64,000 nucleotides of DNA from Castanea sativa (lineage: Eukaryota > Streptophyta > Magnoliopsida > Fagales > Fagaceae), in assembly GCF_040712315.1 (NCBI RefSeq), contig NC_134021.1, positions 28,792,001 to 28,856,000 on the forward strand, written 5' to 3'. A program made the translations under genes and the position numbers. This document shows positions 22,601 to 32,280 of the stretch, one piece after another. Within the stretch, counting starts at the first letter, position 1; every line of letters begins with the position of its first letter. The notes below the pieces were generated by a model. That model was given only the letters and a program-made list of their open reading frames with translations, had not been told where the DNA came from and searched no databases.

Positions 22601-25600
22601 CGCAGGTCCCCTTGTGTATCTCGCGGAGCACATAATCTGCTTCTTCTGAGCTGGTACATCTGAGATATGGGAGTGAGTATCTTTGTCTGTACAGCACGTC
22701 GTCGATAATGACGAAGCGAGATGCTCTGATCTGTATCTTCCTTGCTTCCATCTTATCTCCAGGGAGCCATCCTTTTTTCAAGTGACGGACGATGGCAGTC
22801 ATCCACTTGTCTTGTTCTTTTATCTTCAGACCTTGTTCACCTTCTGTGCTCAGCGGCCCCCTTATCTCTACACATAGTTCAAAGGTCGCATTGTAATCGT
22901 CTAACGAGACCATTCTTGCTAGAAAGTCAGCTTCTGCATTTTTGGCTCGAGGGATTTGTACAAAGTCTAGATTGTCAAAGTATTGTGAGAGTCGTTGGAC
23001 GATCTTCAAATACTTCTGCATCCTTTCTTCTTTGGCTTCATAATCTCCTTTCACTTGTCCAATTATCAGCTGAGAATCAGCTTGGATGACAAGGTTCTTT
23101 GCTCCTAGAGCCCTAGCTAGACTTAGTCCTGTTAGCAATGCTTCGTACTCTACCTCGTTATTTGTTGCTGGGAACTGTAATCTGACTGCATATTTATTTT
23201 TCAGGAGATATGAGCACTACTCCTGCTCCTCCTACTTTCCTCATTGCAAACCCATCTGCTTGGACCATCCATGTTTCCATAGGAGGTTCTTCTTCCTTAT
23301 AGGGGTAAGTGAACTCTGCAATGAAGTCTGCTAGCACCTAGGCTTTGATTGCTGCTCGAGGCCAATATTAAATGTTGAATTGGTACAATTCAATTGCCCA
23401 TTGAATGAGTCGTCCTGCTACATCCATCTTGTTCATCGTCTTTCTTATGGGCTGATCTGTCATGACGACGATGGGGTGTGCTTGGAAATAAGGACGGAGC
23501 TTTCTGGAGGTGACCAACAACGCGAAAGCTATTTTTTCCATCATTAGGTAACTTGCCTCTACGCCTTGAAATGTTTGGCTAGTTTAATAGACGGGCTTTT
23601 GCACATTCCCTTCTTCTCTGATCAGTGCCGAACTTACTATAGTGTTGGATACCGCTAAGTAGAGGTACAACTTCTCTCCCATCACTGAGGGGCTTAGCAA
23701 AGGTGGCTTCGTTAGTTACTCCTTTAACTTGGCAAGGGCTTTCTCGCATTCGTCAGTCCACTGAAAAGCTTTTTTCAATACCTTAAAGAATGGCATGCAC
23801 TTGTTTGTTGTCTTAGAGACGAATTTGTTTAGGGCTGCAACCTTTCCTGTTAGGCTCTGCACCTCTTTCACTGTCTTTGGTGATTGGACCTTGATTATTG
23901 CATTTACTTTGTCTGGATTTGCCTCTATACTTCGTTGCGACACCATGAATTCCAAGAATTTTCCTGAAGCAACAACAAAAACACACTTTGCAGGGTTTAA
24001 TTTCATATTGTACTTACGTAGTGTGCTGAAGGTTTCTTTAAGATCGTCTAAGTGGTTGGCTTTGTCCTTGCTTTTCACCAGCATATCGTCTATGTACAAC
24101 ACATTCTTTCCAATTTGATGAGAGAACATGCGGTTCACCAATCTTTGGTAGGTGGCTCCTGCGTTCTTCAGTCCAAAAGGCATAACTTTGTAACAGTACA
24201 ACCCTTGGTTGGTAACGAATGAGGTCTTCTCTTGATCTTCTTTGTCCATAAGAATCTGGCTGTATCCAGAAAATGTGTCCATGAAACTTAAGAGCTTGTG
24301 TCCAGCAATCGAGTCTATTAGTTAGTCAATCCTTGGCAAGGGGAAGCTATCCTTTGGACAGGCCTTATTCAAGTCTATGAAGTCAACACACATCCTCCAC
24401 TTGTCATTGCTTTTTTTTACCATAACACGTTTGCAAGCCAATCTAAATAAAAGACTTCCCTGATGAAATCAGCTTCTAGTAGTTTCTCTACTTCTTCAGT
24501 TACAACTTTGTTGCGTTCTGGTGTAAACACTCCACTTCTATTGTACAGGTTTGTATTTCGAGTTGACATTGAGACGATGCTATATGATCTTCCTATCAAT
24601 CTCGGGCATATCTTCGATTTTCCAGGCGAAAACATCTTGGTTTGCCCTTAAAAAGGAGATCATTTTCTCTTTCTCAAGGGTTGGAAGTGCCGTTCTAATC
24701 TTCAATATCTAAGTCGAGTCTCATGGGATGATCTCCACTTCTTGTGGTGTTTCTGACGGTTCGAGAATCGGCTCTGGTTCATTGATCACCCATATGTGAT
24801 TCTCTCCAGATGCTAAGGCAGCTTGATAACACTCTCTTGCCAGAACTTGGCCTCCTCTGATTTCTCCTACCCTATGGGTTGTTGGAAACTTCACTTTCAA
24901 GTAATATGTTGACGTTGCTGCTATTAGTCTATTGAGTGCAGGTCTTCCCAAGATGATGTTGTATGTTGAAGGGCAATCAACTATAAGGAAATCAATTTCC
25001 TTTGTGATCTATGCCAGATAAGTTCCTGCAATTACAGTTAGAGTGACAATCCCTTTAGAGACAATCCTATCCCCTGTGAAGCTTACCAGAGGCGAGGTGA
25101 AAGGCCTGATCCTCTTCTTATCCAGCTTCATTTGCTGAAATGCGGGCAAGTAGATGATATCTGCTAAGCTTTCGTTGTCAATGAGCACCCGGTGGATGTT
25201 GAACTCTTCAACTCTGAGCGTGATTACTAGTGGATCGTCATGTGGTTGCCTGATGCTGCAACTGTTTCTTTCTGAGAAGACAATATCAGGTTCGTCATTC
25301 TTTGGCATCTTCATTGGAGGGAGCCGCGAATGGACACTGTTTATTTCTCTTCCTTGTGCTTTTTTCAAGGACTTAAGCATTTCGTTTGCTGTTAGTCCTC
25401 TTGAGATCGTCTTTATTTCTCCTACTGAGGGTTTGCTATCCCCTACCTCTGGATTTCTGTCCTGATCGTCCTTCTATTGGTATCTGTGGGGCTCCGTTTT
25501 TCTGACGTACTTCTGTAACTTTCCTTGCCGGATTAAAGTTTCCACCTGGTCTTTCAAATGTTTGCACTCATCGGTACGATGCCCGTGGTCCTGATGGAAT

Positions 25601-28600
25601 CTACAGTACTTGCTCTTGTCTCTTCTTTCTACTGGAGTGCTGATTGGTTTCAGCCATTGTAGGGAAGGATTGTCTCTTATATGCATGAGGACCTGCTCAA
25701 TTGGCATTATCAGAGGAGTGAAGTTAGTGAACATGGGTTTCTTGTTTGGAAGTTCTTTCTTTTTCCCTGTGGCTTGCCCGACACTCCGAGTTTCCTTCTT
25801 CTTATTGTGATTGCTATTTGTTCCTTCATCTCTCTTCCTCTTTCCTTTCATTTCCTTTGCGAGCACCGCATCTTTTGCATTCATGTACTTCTAAGCCTTA
25901 CGGAGCAAATCTGCGACTGTTTTTGGTGGACTTTTAGTGATTGAGAAGAAGAAATCCTCTGGCAGCAACCCTGCTTGGAAGGTCATTAAGATAACTTGAT
26001 CTTCAGCTTCATCTACGTGCAGTAGCTCCTTATTGAACCGAGTGACGTACTGTCTAAATGATTCTCCTTCTACTTGCTGAATGTTGAGAAGATGGCCAGT
26101 TGGCTTTTTGTGTCTTTGCCCTCCAATGAAATGACGAACAAAACCCTTGTTGAGTTGTTCAAAGTCTGCAATTCTTGGGGGTATTTTGCTGAACTATACT
26201 CTGGCCACTCCCTTCAGTGTTGTTGGGAATACCCTACACATCACTTCATCTAGGGTTATCTGCAACAGCATCAGCATCTTGAACGATTCGATGTGATCCA
26301 ATGGATCCTTGGAGCCGTCATATGACTCCAATTGTGGGAGATGGAATTTTGGTGGGAGGAGACAATTCAACATTTCATTAGCGAATGGTGAGTCCGTCCT
26401 TCGAATTATTTCATCCAGGTTCTCTCCGCCTTTGTCCTTCATAACGCTTTTTAGTTTGTCCACCTCCTTTCTCATGTTGCCGAGCTCATTCTCCACCCTA
26501 GTGGAATCTTCTCCTGAAGTTCTGTCTCGCCTATTGGCTTAAGAGTTTGATTTTTCTTCATTTTGGTTTTCACTTGTTCACCGACGTTCTGCGTTTTGAG
26601 ACTCCATCGTCCTTCATAGCTCTTCATTTTGGCGAGTCAGCTCTTCCACATTTGCCAAGAGGGCTTGGATTTGTTGTTGTTGCACATCTGGCTGAGGTCC
26701 AGTTTCTGCTTCCATCTCGTACGTCGGGGAACTCTTTTGTCATGGAGAAAGATGACTTGAATGATTAGCGTGCCCATAGACGGTACCAAACTGATGATGC
26801 AAAAAATCAACAGTTGAGATCCTCGTCGTAGCGGATGGACAATGTTGTGGATGGGGTCGTCTCTGTAGATGAGAAACCTGCAAAATGAATTGGGTGGAAG
26901 AGTAACACGCCGGTGTGGTGTCAGTCAAACCGCCTCTGATGCTTAAGTCAGTAAGGGAGAAAGATTCTAGAGAGAAAACGAGTAGAGTGATTTCGTAGAG
27001 TGTTTGTGTGTACCTTTAGCTTCTGTTATATTCTCTTTTATAGTTGTATGCCTCATTAATGGGCAATGATGCACTACATATGTGCTCAACAGCTAGTGCG
27101 TTACAGAATTTTTGTCTGGAGGCCACAGCTCATTCTCTGACCGTTGCTCCGTCAGTTACGTTTTGTCATCAATGACCGTAATAAATGCGTAACGTCTTCA
27201 TTGAGTGAATGACAATCTGCGTATAATGACGACCATAAGTCTCTGGCTCATCAATATTCATTGAATAATTCATGTAAGGATGCCAACTGTATTTGGACTG
27301 ATTACAAAATGTACAACTACCCTCAGTAACTTACCCATGAATCTCACATATTTGTGCAAGTTATGTTACAGTATTCATGTAAGAATGCAAACTATGTAAG
27401 GATGCAAACTGTATTTGGACCACCAACCATATAGGTGGAAAGTTCAATAATAAATGAAACATATATTTGGTTCTCTGTAGTAGGCTGTTAGTGAATATTT
27501 CATTTTAGTTGCTAGTTCTTATTCATCACCTATCTGTATCTTTTATTTATATACTCATCATGCTCTTACCCTAAGCGGTAGTACAATCAGCTGACTACAC
27601 CTCATGAAGTGGAGGTCACAATCAGTTGACAACACCTCATGAAGTGGAGGTCACTAGTTCGAATCTCTTCCCTATCCCCCTTCCGCCTAGGGTTTATCAA
27701 AGAATACTCCTAGTGATCTTAATCTATGATACTGGGCAGCATGTTTGGTACATTAAGTGAAGATTACGATAGAAATAGTAATATTTATTTCTAGGAATAA
27801 AATGTGTTGTAATGGAATAACTAAACCTATTTATAAGTTTGGTTGTGAGTTGTAACATTAGAATAAAACTTAAGATCTATTTTAGGAAATATCTTACTCA
27901 TACAATTATATTTCCTTAAAAATAATATTTTCTAAATTTAAGAGAAAGATCAGTCATTTTTTTATGAGAGTAATGCTAAATTAAGAACTTAATTTGTTTA
28001 TGTATTATTGGGTTTACTCTTGTCTAAATCATCTCATTGCACTAATCAGGGGCATTTGTAGTTACTAAGGGGGTCAAAGACCAAGAAGTGAGTTATTTAT
28101 CAGTCAAGCATTATGTGCTGAAGGCACAAACTGTTTTATAATATTTTTACAAACTGTTGATGTGACAAATTCTTAATAGTTCTCTTAATATTTCTCATCT
28201 ACGTCCATCACTAACATTACCTTTTGAGTAATGCTACAGCCACAAACTATTTTACAACATTTTTACAAATTATAGTTATAACCAACTTCTTACTAGTTCT
28301 CATCTGGGTTCAACAATAATATTATTTTTTCATTTACCAATAATCACTCATCACATCAACAAGTTGTAAATTTTTATGTAAAAATGTTTGTATCTCTAGC
28401 ATTTTTCTTACCTTTTTACTTAACAATAATCACCTACCACATCAGTAGTTTGTAAAAAAATTTATAAAATAGTTTGTGGCTTTAGCATTTTCCTTTTTAT
28501 GTTATTTTATTTTTTATAATTGTTATATGTATATGAAAAGTATGTTTATTTAGAAATATATTAATTTTAGAGATAATTGCAAATAGCTATTACAACCCTC

Positions 28601-31301
28601 TTAAAGGAGAAATTATTAGGTCCACTAGGAAGACTGTTAACGTGGTCCTCCCAACCAATGAGACAAAGCCATCTATGCAAATGTGTGAGTTAGCTTCCTA
28701 ATCAACACAAGAAATAAAAAATAAAAAATAAAAATTACTAGGTGATGTCACATTTGTATAAATAACAACATTTTATTGGTTGGGAGGTCAGGGAGGACCA
28801 CATCAACAGTCCTCTTGGTGGACTTAATAATTTCTCCTCTTAGAGAGGAATAATTATTCTCCAATACAAAAAATAGCTATTTATAAGGAATGATTATTCC
28901 CTATAATAAAATATTACCAAACAAAAGAATAGTTAAATTGTAGCCTAATAGCTATTTCGTTAGAGTGTCTATTACAGTCTACCAAATATGCCCTTAATGT
29001 TCTTGTATAAGATTTTTCTTTATTTCTTTTTCAATGTTGACTTGAACTTCCAAGTTTGCTGTTCTTCCCTCTATATCCTCTCCAGTATCCTTTTTAGTCA
29101 ATTTCTTGTAGCTAGTGGTAGATAACTGTAGTACACTCTACATGTTGATTGCAATTTAACTCACCTCTTTTTTTTTTTTGGCTGTGTTTGGATTTAGGAT
29201 CTATGTTACTGGTGAGGGTTATAGCTGTGACATTTTGTGTAACCCTAGCAGCATCATTGGCTGCGAGGCAGGGATCAACATCTATGGCTGCATTTCAGGT
29301 TTGCCTACAAATTTGGTTGGCAACCTCTTTGCTTGCTGATGGCTTGGCTGTTGCAGGACAAGTAAGATACTTATTTTTAAGTACAATTATAATGCTACTA
29401 TTGGCCACTATCACCTTTCCATATTTGTCTACAAAGGCCTGTGTTCGACGTGGCAAGGCACAGAAACTTTTATGAAATGATAATAGACGAGATTCATAGA
29501 ACTCCAAACAATATATAAGCTTGGACTAAAAGTAAAACAAAAGAGCAATATATTAGCAGAATGAAACACATATGTTACGTTTGGAAGCCACAAAGGAGGT
29601 TGTATAGCAACTTGAAGGAAGGTTTCTTTGTTTGTTTTGTGTGTTGATGTCCACAGGTTCCATTTTTAACTGGTTTTGTCGGGTGCCTCAGCTCTTTCTC
29701 TGCCTTCGTTTTTACCTTAAATAATCATCTATAATCTGAAGGTTCCATGTTTCTTCTTAACTATGACATTTGAACTTGGAAGCATATTATAATCTGAAGG
29801 CTCAGAGTTTGGAGTCTTTGGTAAAATGCTTAATCTAACTTCTTACAAATTACTTGCAATTTGTATTCTAACTTTATTTTTCTCCCCCCCAACCCCCCTC
29901 TCCTTTTCTCTTTTTGATATATATATATATATATGAATTGTGTCATCACTTGCCCTGTACGACTTTATTTCTTAGCATCTTAAACTATATTAAACTATCA
30001 AGAAACATTTTCTGTTCTAAATTGTCTCCACGGTAGACTATAGTGACTCAAACCTTTTTCAGGCAATCCTTGCAAGTGCGTTTGCAAAGAAGGATTACAC
30101 CAAGGCCGCTGCCACTGCTTCTCGTGTATTGCAGGTCTGTTGACTATTATTATTTATTTGGCTTTACACTGCATTGCTTATGGTTTTATAATCCAGGTGG
30201 GCTTGGTTCTGGGGTTATTGCTCTCGATTGTCCTCGTAGTTGTATTACAATTTGCACCCAGATTATTTACAGCGGATGTCAATGTTTTGCAACTTATAGG
30301 TGTAGGCATTCCGGTAATCCCCTGCCTCCCTCCTTCCCTTCTTTCCCAGTTTATGCGATCCCAAGAATTTCAATTGTGATAATTTTATTTTTTGTTTTAC
30401 TAGTTTGTTGCCGTGACTCAACCTATTAATGCTTTAGCCTTTATTTTTGATGGAATCAACTATGGAGCTTCAGATTTTGCATATTCTGCTTACTCAATGG
30501 CAAGTCTTCCAAACCCTTGGTTGCTACCCATGATATCTTTGTTTGGTTTTTTAGAATGAGTAAAAGAAGAATATCCAGAATATTTAACTAGCATTGAGTA
30601 TCCAACCAGTTAAAATATAGCATTCTTGGTACTTTCCTTAAATTAACAGATATATCCATGGCGTTCTCTCATATAATTTCAATTCCCCTTTGTCCCCAGG
30701 TTTTGGTTTCATTAATGAGCATATTGTGCTTATTTATACTATCTTCAAGTCACGGCTTTATTGGTCTCTGGATTGCATTGTCTATCTATATGAGTCTGCG
30801 TGCATTAGCTGGTTTTTGGAGGTAACTTCTTGTGCAAGAGACCATTTCCTTCATTTTATAGCTCTCATTGTTTTGAATTAGCGGCTTTTACCTCTTTTTT
30901 GAGTTGGAGGATAATATATTCTTTCTGCTTCCTTACCCGTCAAGGTGCAACCTAGTGGTTGGAAGCTTGAAATGAGCTGAGATTTAGTCATCTTAGTGTG
31001 ATCCCCACTAGGAGTTCCTCAAGTTTACCTGGTACATGATTCTAGTGGGCGGGGTTGTGTAAATGTGGACTGTAGTTTACTCCCCAAGGGTGGGTCCAAA
31101 AAGGGCCTTAACTTGGTGAGGTTCAACATCATAAAATAAAAAATAAAAAATTTCTTTCAGCTTCCTTCAATCCTTTTCTGTTACAATCTATCAACGACTA
31201 TTTTAACATATCATGGAAATTTCAGGTTACCCTAACATTCACGCTTCTACCTTTGCAGGATAGGGACTGGTATGGGACCTTGGAGATTTCTTAGGGACTA
31301 A
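10647..31301 (+). CDS. MATE efflux transporter, FRD3/AtMATE (DTX42/43) subfamily, 13 exons
   Basis: Proteins of this subfamily are plasma-membrane proton-coupled citrate exporters used for xylem iron transport or aluminium tolerance. That role is inferred from the subfamily. Exons: 10647-10723, 11120-11241, 11841-12056, 12217-12389, 13440-13575, 14389-14485, 14605-14705, 29198-29361, 30063-30134, 30197-30313, 30404-30499, 30700-30821 and 31259-31301. They join in frame to 511 codons plus TAA, close to the usual 500-530 aa. Conserved segments are [13 protein letters not shown] (52-64), [15 protein letters not shown] (69-83), [20 protein letters not shown] (exon 5), [15 protein letters not shown] (exons 5-6), [20 protein letters not shown] (exon 8) and HGFIGLW (exon 12). 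A hydrophilic loop lies at about 102-160. The start ATG is chosen because exon 1 gives the family's [10 protein letters not shown] lead-in to SVFRNDELG. Intron 11 uses a GC donor. Intron 7 is 14,492 bp. No inactivating change is visible, although transcription through intron 7 is unproven. Confidence 0.9.
12895..13015 (-). mobile_element. SINE-like tRNA-derived fragment in MATE intron 4
   Basis: On the - strand, an A-box-like CTAGCTCAATGACCCCTCC is followed about 45 bases later by a B-box-like GTTCAAAACCCACCA. This is the spacing of a tRNA-derived SINE head. The tail is not clear. Confidence 0.4.
13700..14060 (+). repeat. Two-copy duplication and SINE-like unit in MATE intron 5
   Basis: A segment with GGATTTCATA(T/G)AATGG and GGGACTAAGGCTTGGTTGT occurs at about 13710-13815 and again at about 13856-13960. 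It is followed at about 13975-14055 by CCTAGTGCATGAGGCTC and GGCAGCCTTATCCTC, phrases common in plant short interspersed units. Confidence 0.45.
15330..16203 (+). mobile_element. 5'-truncated L1-type LINE, decayed
   Basis: The segment reads as the C-terminal end of a plant L1 reverse-transcriptase ORF. It has the [11 protein letters not shown] motif (about 15550), later [24 protein letters not shown] zinc-binding text, a 3' UTR and a terminal TTTTTTATCAAAAAA tail. Stops and frameshifts are frequent. No TSD was found. Confidence 0.7.
16304..17070 (-). repeat. 3' LTR of gypsy copy 2, enlarged by a MITE
   Basis: It starts TGATGATGC and ends TGGTTCATCA on the + strand. It aligns with 26792-27253 except for about 300 extra bases, the MITE at 16586-16880. 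The adjoining GCTGCCCTCTTGTTC reads as a purine-rich PPT (AAGAGGGCAGC) on the element's strand. Confidence 0.92.
16586..16880. mobile_element. MITE nested in the 3' LTR
   Basis: About 130-base terminal inverted repeats start near GGGATTCAGATCCTCTAGAT and end ATCTAGAGGATTTGAATT. The LTR bases CAATGATG are duplicated at 16578-16585 and 16881-16888, an 8-bp (perhaps 9-bp) TSD that fits hAT or Mutator-type transposition. The empty site is preserved in the other LTR. Confidence 0.9.
18317..18805 (+). mobile_element. 5'-truncated L1 LINE with target site duplication
   Basis: The insert carries the C-terminal end of an L1 ORF2 ([20 protein letters not shown] and [16 protein letters not shown]), a T-rich 3' UTR and a terminal ACTTATC plus poly-A tail. 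It is flanked by the 9-bp direct repeat AGTGGCAGT at 18308-18316 and 18806-18814. The ORF end is open, so it is younger than its host element. It probably sits in a short intron of the accessory gene, because a TTTCGCAG acceptor follows at 18840-18847. Confidence 0.93.
19461..19529 (+). other. Predicted 69-bp intron in the antisense accessory gene
   Basis: CTTGTGCAG is followed by the donor GTTTGTG, and the acceptor TTTTTGTAG precedes GCTTTGGGGGAG. Removing it joins HIQKLVQ to ALGESLF in one frame, whereas reading through gives an unrelated tail and a stop. The second element has an intron at the equivalent place (45020-45115). Confidence 0.6.
20100..20195. repeat. Short tandem duplication before the main array
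   Basis: A unit of about 40 bases with TTTGGGCCTGTTGTTTTGGG and CAACTAAACAATTC occurs twice in a row. Confidence 0.8.
20375..21126. repeat. 78-bp tandem array, about 9.6 copies, gypsy copy 2
   Basis: Units begin GTTGTGTTTGAACAACTTAG and continue with TTTTTTAGCTGTG, TTGAGTCATGTTTGAATGAC and GATGTTA. Copies start near 20424, 20502, 20580, 20657, 20735, 20813, 20892, 20970 and 21048. The array fills the space between the 3' end of the + strand accessory gene and the 3' end of the - strand pol. The GTTTGAACAAC core is itself an imperfect palindrome. Confidence 0.92.
21560..22640 (-). pseudogene. Integrase, gypsy copy 2
   Basis: The H2C2 region is degraded ([20 protein letters not shown], second half frameshifted near 22480). 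The catalytic core has VAIDYFTKW (Asp), [10 protein letters not shown] (Asp) and [11 protein letters not shown] (Glu), so the D,D-35-E residues are all present. The C-terminal part ([19 protein letters not shown], then a Lys/Gln-rich stretch) continues past a stop near 22027. Stops prevent a full protein. Confidence 0.85.
22641..23715 (-). pseudogene. RNase H and connection domain, gypsy copy 2
   Basis: The connection domain gives [15 protein letters not shown] and [18 protein letters not shown] (about 23440-23600). RNase H begins near 23270 with [11 protein letters not shown] and continues with [20 protein letters not shown] and the EADFLAR motif. Several in-frame stops lie in the first half. 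The segment after it, to about 22641, is the linker to integrase. Confidence 0.83.
23716..24720 (-). pseudogene. Reverse transcriptase, gypsy copy 2
   Basis: The fingers and palm are visible: [39 protein letters not shown] and the active site [13 protein letters not shown] (YIDD). The thumb follows with [20 protein letters not shown]. The N-terminal piece (24417-24635) is in another frame. Copy 1 lacks most of this domain. Confidence 0.87.
24721..25439 (-). pseudogene. Aspartic protease, gypsy copy 2
   Basis: The region includes [19 protein letters not shown] followed by [20 protein letters not shown]. The active-site glycine is again a glutamate (DNES), as in copy 1. The C-terminal part, [15 protein letters not shown], continues after a stop near 25017. 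Cleavage of Gag-Pol by this copy is doubtful. Confidence 0.8.
25440..26715 (-). pseudogene. gag, gypsy copy 2
   Basis: The ATG at 26715 opens a Gln/Glu-rich coiled coil. The gag core has [20 protein letters not shown] and [20 protein letters not shown]. The C-terminus has the zinc-knuckle-like [20 protein letters not shown] (about 25560-25620). Stops near 26192 and 25892 break the frame. Confidence 0.86.
26768..26791 (-). promoter_or_regulatory. Primer binding site of gypsy copy 2, mutated
   Basis: Reading on the element's strand, TTTGGTACCGTCTATGGG follows the LTR. Copy 1 has TTTGGCGCCATCTGTGGG at the same place, so the core GCGCC has become GTACC. Confidence 0.65.
26792..27253 (-). repeat. 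5' LTR of gypsy copy 2 (462 bp)
   Basis: It starts TGATGATGC and ends GGCTCATCA on the + strand. It is the un-inserted counterpart of 16304-17070 and similar to 1642-2108. A TATA box (TTTTATA on the + strand) is at 27036-27042. Confidence 0.93.
27036..27042 (-). promoter_or_regulatory. LTR TATA box, gypsy copy 2
   Basis: TATAAAA on the - strand lies upstream of the predicted element transcript. It points against the direction of MATE transcription, so an active LTR would give MATE intron 7 antisense RNA. Confidence 0.55.
27560..27725 (+). mobile_element. SINE-like tRNA-derived unit with internal duplication
   Basis: CTAAGCGGTAGTACAATCAG resembles an A box, and TAGTTCGAATCTC is a close B-box match. 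A segment of about 37 bases with ACACCTCATGAAGTGGAGGT is duplicated between the two boxes. Confidence 0.5.
27735..28500. repeat. Several small MITE-like units
   Basis: A palindromic unit spans about 28215-28495: GCTACAGCCACAAACTATTTTAC on the left pairs with GTTTGTGGCTTTAGC on the right. A related partial unit (GGCACAAACTGTTTTATAA) is at about 28110-28200. The flanks at about 27736 (GCATGTTTGGTA) and 28985 (TACCAAATATGCCC) look like ends of one older MITE split by these insertions. Confidence 0.5.
28606..28837. mobile_element. MITE, about 230 bp, with about 60-base inverted ends
   Basis: GGAGAAATTATTAGGTCCAC with ACGTGGTCCTCCCAACCAAT on the left matches the reverse complement of the right end (TTGGTTGGGAGG, then GTGGACTTAATAATTTCTCC). 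The middle is AT-rich with (AAATA)n runs. Confidence 0.75.
30500..30699 (+). other. Intron 11 of the MATE gene with a GC donor
   Basis: Exon 11 ends CTCAATG and the intron starts GCAAGT, otherwise a perfect donor. The acceptor is GTCCCCAG. Joining gives [14 protein letters not shown], as the family requires, and no GT nearby preserves this frame and motif. Confidence 0.75.
30945..31150 (+). mobile_element. SINE-like unit in MATE intron 12
   Basis: CAACCTAGTGGTTGGAAGC, GATCCCCACTAGGAGTTCC and an A-rich (AAATA)n tail ending near 31150 suggest a short interspersed element. No TSD was found. It lies between exon 12 and the last exon. Confidence 0.4.
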
Positions 31302-31689
31302 TCACTGCCTTTGTATTCAATGTTTTTCCTCTTCCAGATATTGTTGTCTTGTCTATTTAGCTAAAGTCAAAAAGGAAAAGTTGAAATCTTGTTGGGAGAT
31401 GACGCATATGTATAGCTGCATTTCTATTTTCCTTTGAACCTTGAGGAAAAATGTTGGTACATGTATAAATGTAGTAATAATAAATTAGCGTCGTTCTTTT
31501 CATGAATTGACTAATGTGCCACTAACTAAAATGGAAATTTTTTTTTTCTTTTTTTTGGGAGGGGAACTGGAATGGCCTTAAAAGTATATTTGTCTTGTAA
31601 TACACATTTAAGTATTTTAAAGCATTCATATAAGTAGGTGCATAATAAAAAAAAAAATGTAAAATTTACATAATATAGCCTAAAACTGA
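31302..31689. other. MATE 3' flank
   Basis: Presumed 3' UTR and downstream sequence. AT-rich with no clear signal; AATAATAAATTAG near 31472 could serve for polyadenylation. Confidence 0.35.
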
Positions 31690-32104
31690 CCTGCATCAGA
31701 TCAAACCATGTATTGTTGTGTAAAAATGCAAGCTAGTTACAGTAACTGTGTAAATATACACAACTATTATAGCTTTTTATTTTTAAATATTTTTTCTCTC
31801 TTCTCTCAGATTCTCTCTTCTTTTGCTCTCTTCACTGACTCTATTCCTTCACTATCTCCTCTTGAATCCCAGCAACATCTAAAATTCATTAAACCCATCC
31901 AAAATCTAGATCCCAAACTCATTAAACGTTAATTTGCTCTCTTCTTTTCAAAAGCTCTTATCATCATCATAAGCCATTAAAAAGTTCTTTTTTCTCTCTC
32001 ATGGCCAATACAATTTGATCTGCAAATCAAAATCTTAGGCATGTTCAGGAGGTCAAACCCACGCGCCCCCTCCGTAAGACCTTCCTCAATCTATGTAGAA
32101 CTTG

Positions 32105-32280
32105 GACAAGCCGACGAAACCAGAGCTCCACGACTACCAAATCGACCTCAAAAAGTATGGGCCCATGGTCTTCAACGCACTGATCAACAACTAGAGTGGC
32201 CTTGCATCTCTGATGAAGATCAAATTTGGATTGTCAGTCTCGACAATCTCGTTGTTGGCAAACATGTTTGTGAATTGTGA
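32105..32280 (+). pseudogene. Possible captured host-gene fragment
   Basis: One frame reads DKPTKPELHDYQIDLKKYGP followed by MVFNALINN, a stop, then GLASLMKIKFGLSV. Composition and hydrophobic spacing look like a real protein. I do not recognise the family. The overlapping open frame that begins at 32041 is less protein-like. It is surrounded by CT-rich transposon sequence. Confidence 0.35.

Larger units (their letters stand above)
16304..27253 (-). mobile_element. Full-length Ty3/gypsy (Tat-like) retrotransposon with antisense accessory gene
   Basis: The LTRs (16304-17070 and 26792-27253) are flanked by the 5-bp target duplication ATATT at 16299-16303 and 27254-27258. Gag-pol runs on the - strand (26715 down to about 21560). 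A separate gene region runs on the + strand (about 17402-20066), and a tandem array lies between the two 3' ends. Nested insertions are a MITE in the left LTR and a LINE in the accessory gene. Stops in gag, RT/RNase H and integrase make it unable to move by itself. The LTRs differ at many positions, so it is not recent. It sits antisense in the MATE intron. Confidence 0.95.
14706..29197 (+). other. Intron 7 of the MATE gene, 14.5 kb, filled with transposons
   Basis: The donor GTAAG follows ...CTTAAAAATG, and the acceptor is TTTAG before GATCTATGTTAC. Codon phase is kept across the gap (phase 1). The intron contains a LINE 3' end (about 15330-16203), the full-length gypsy element (16304-27253), a SINE-like unit and several MITEs (27560-28995). 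The other introns are 62 to about 1050 bp. Confidence 0.88.
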
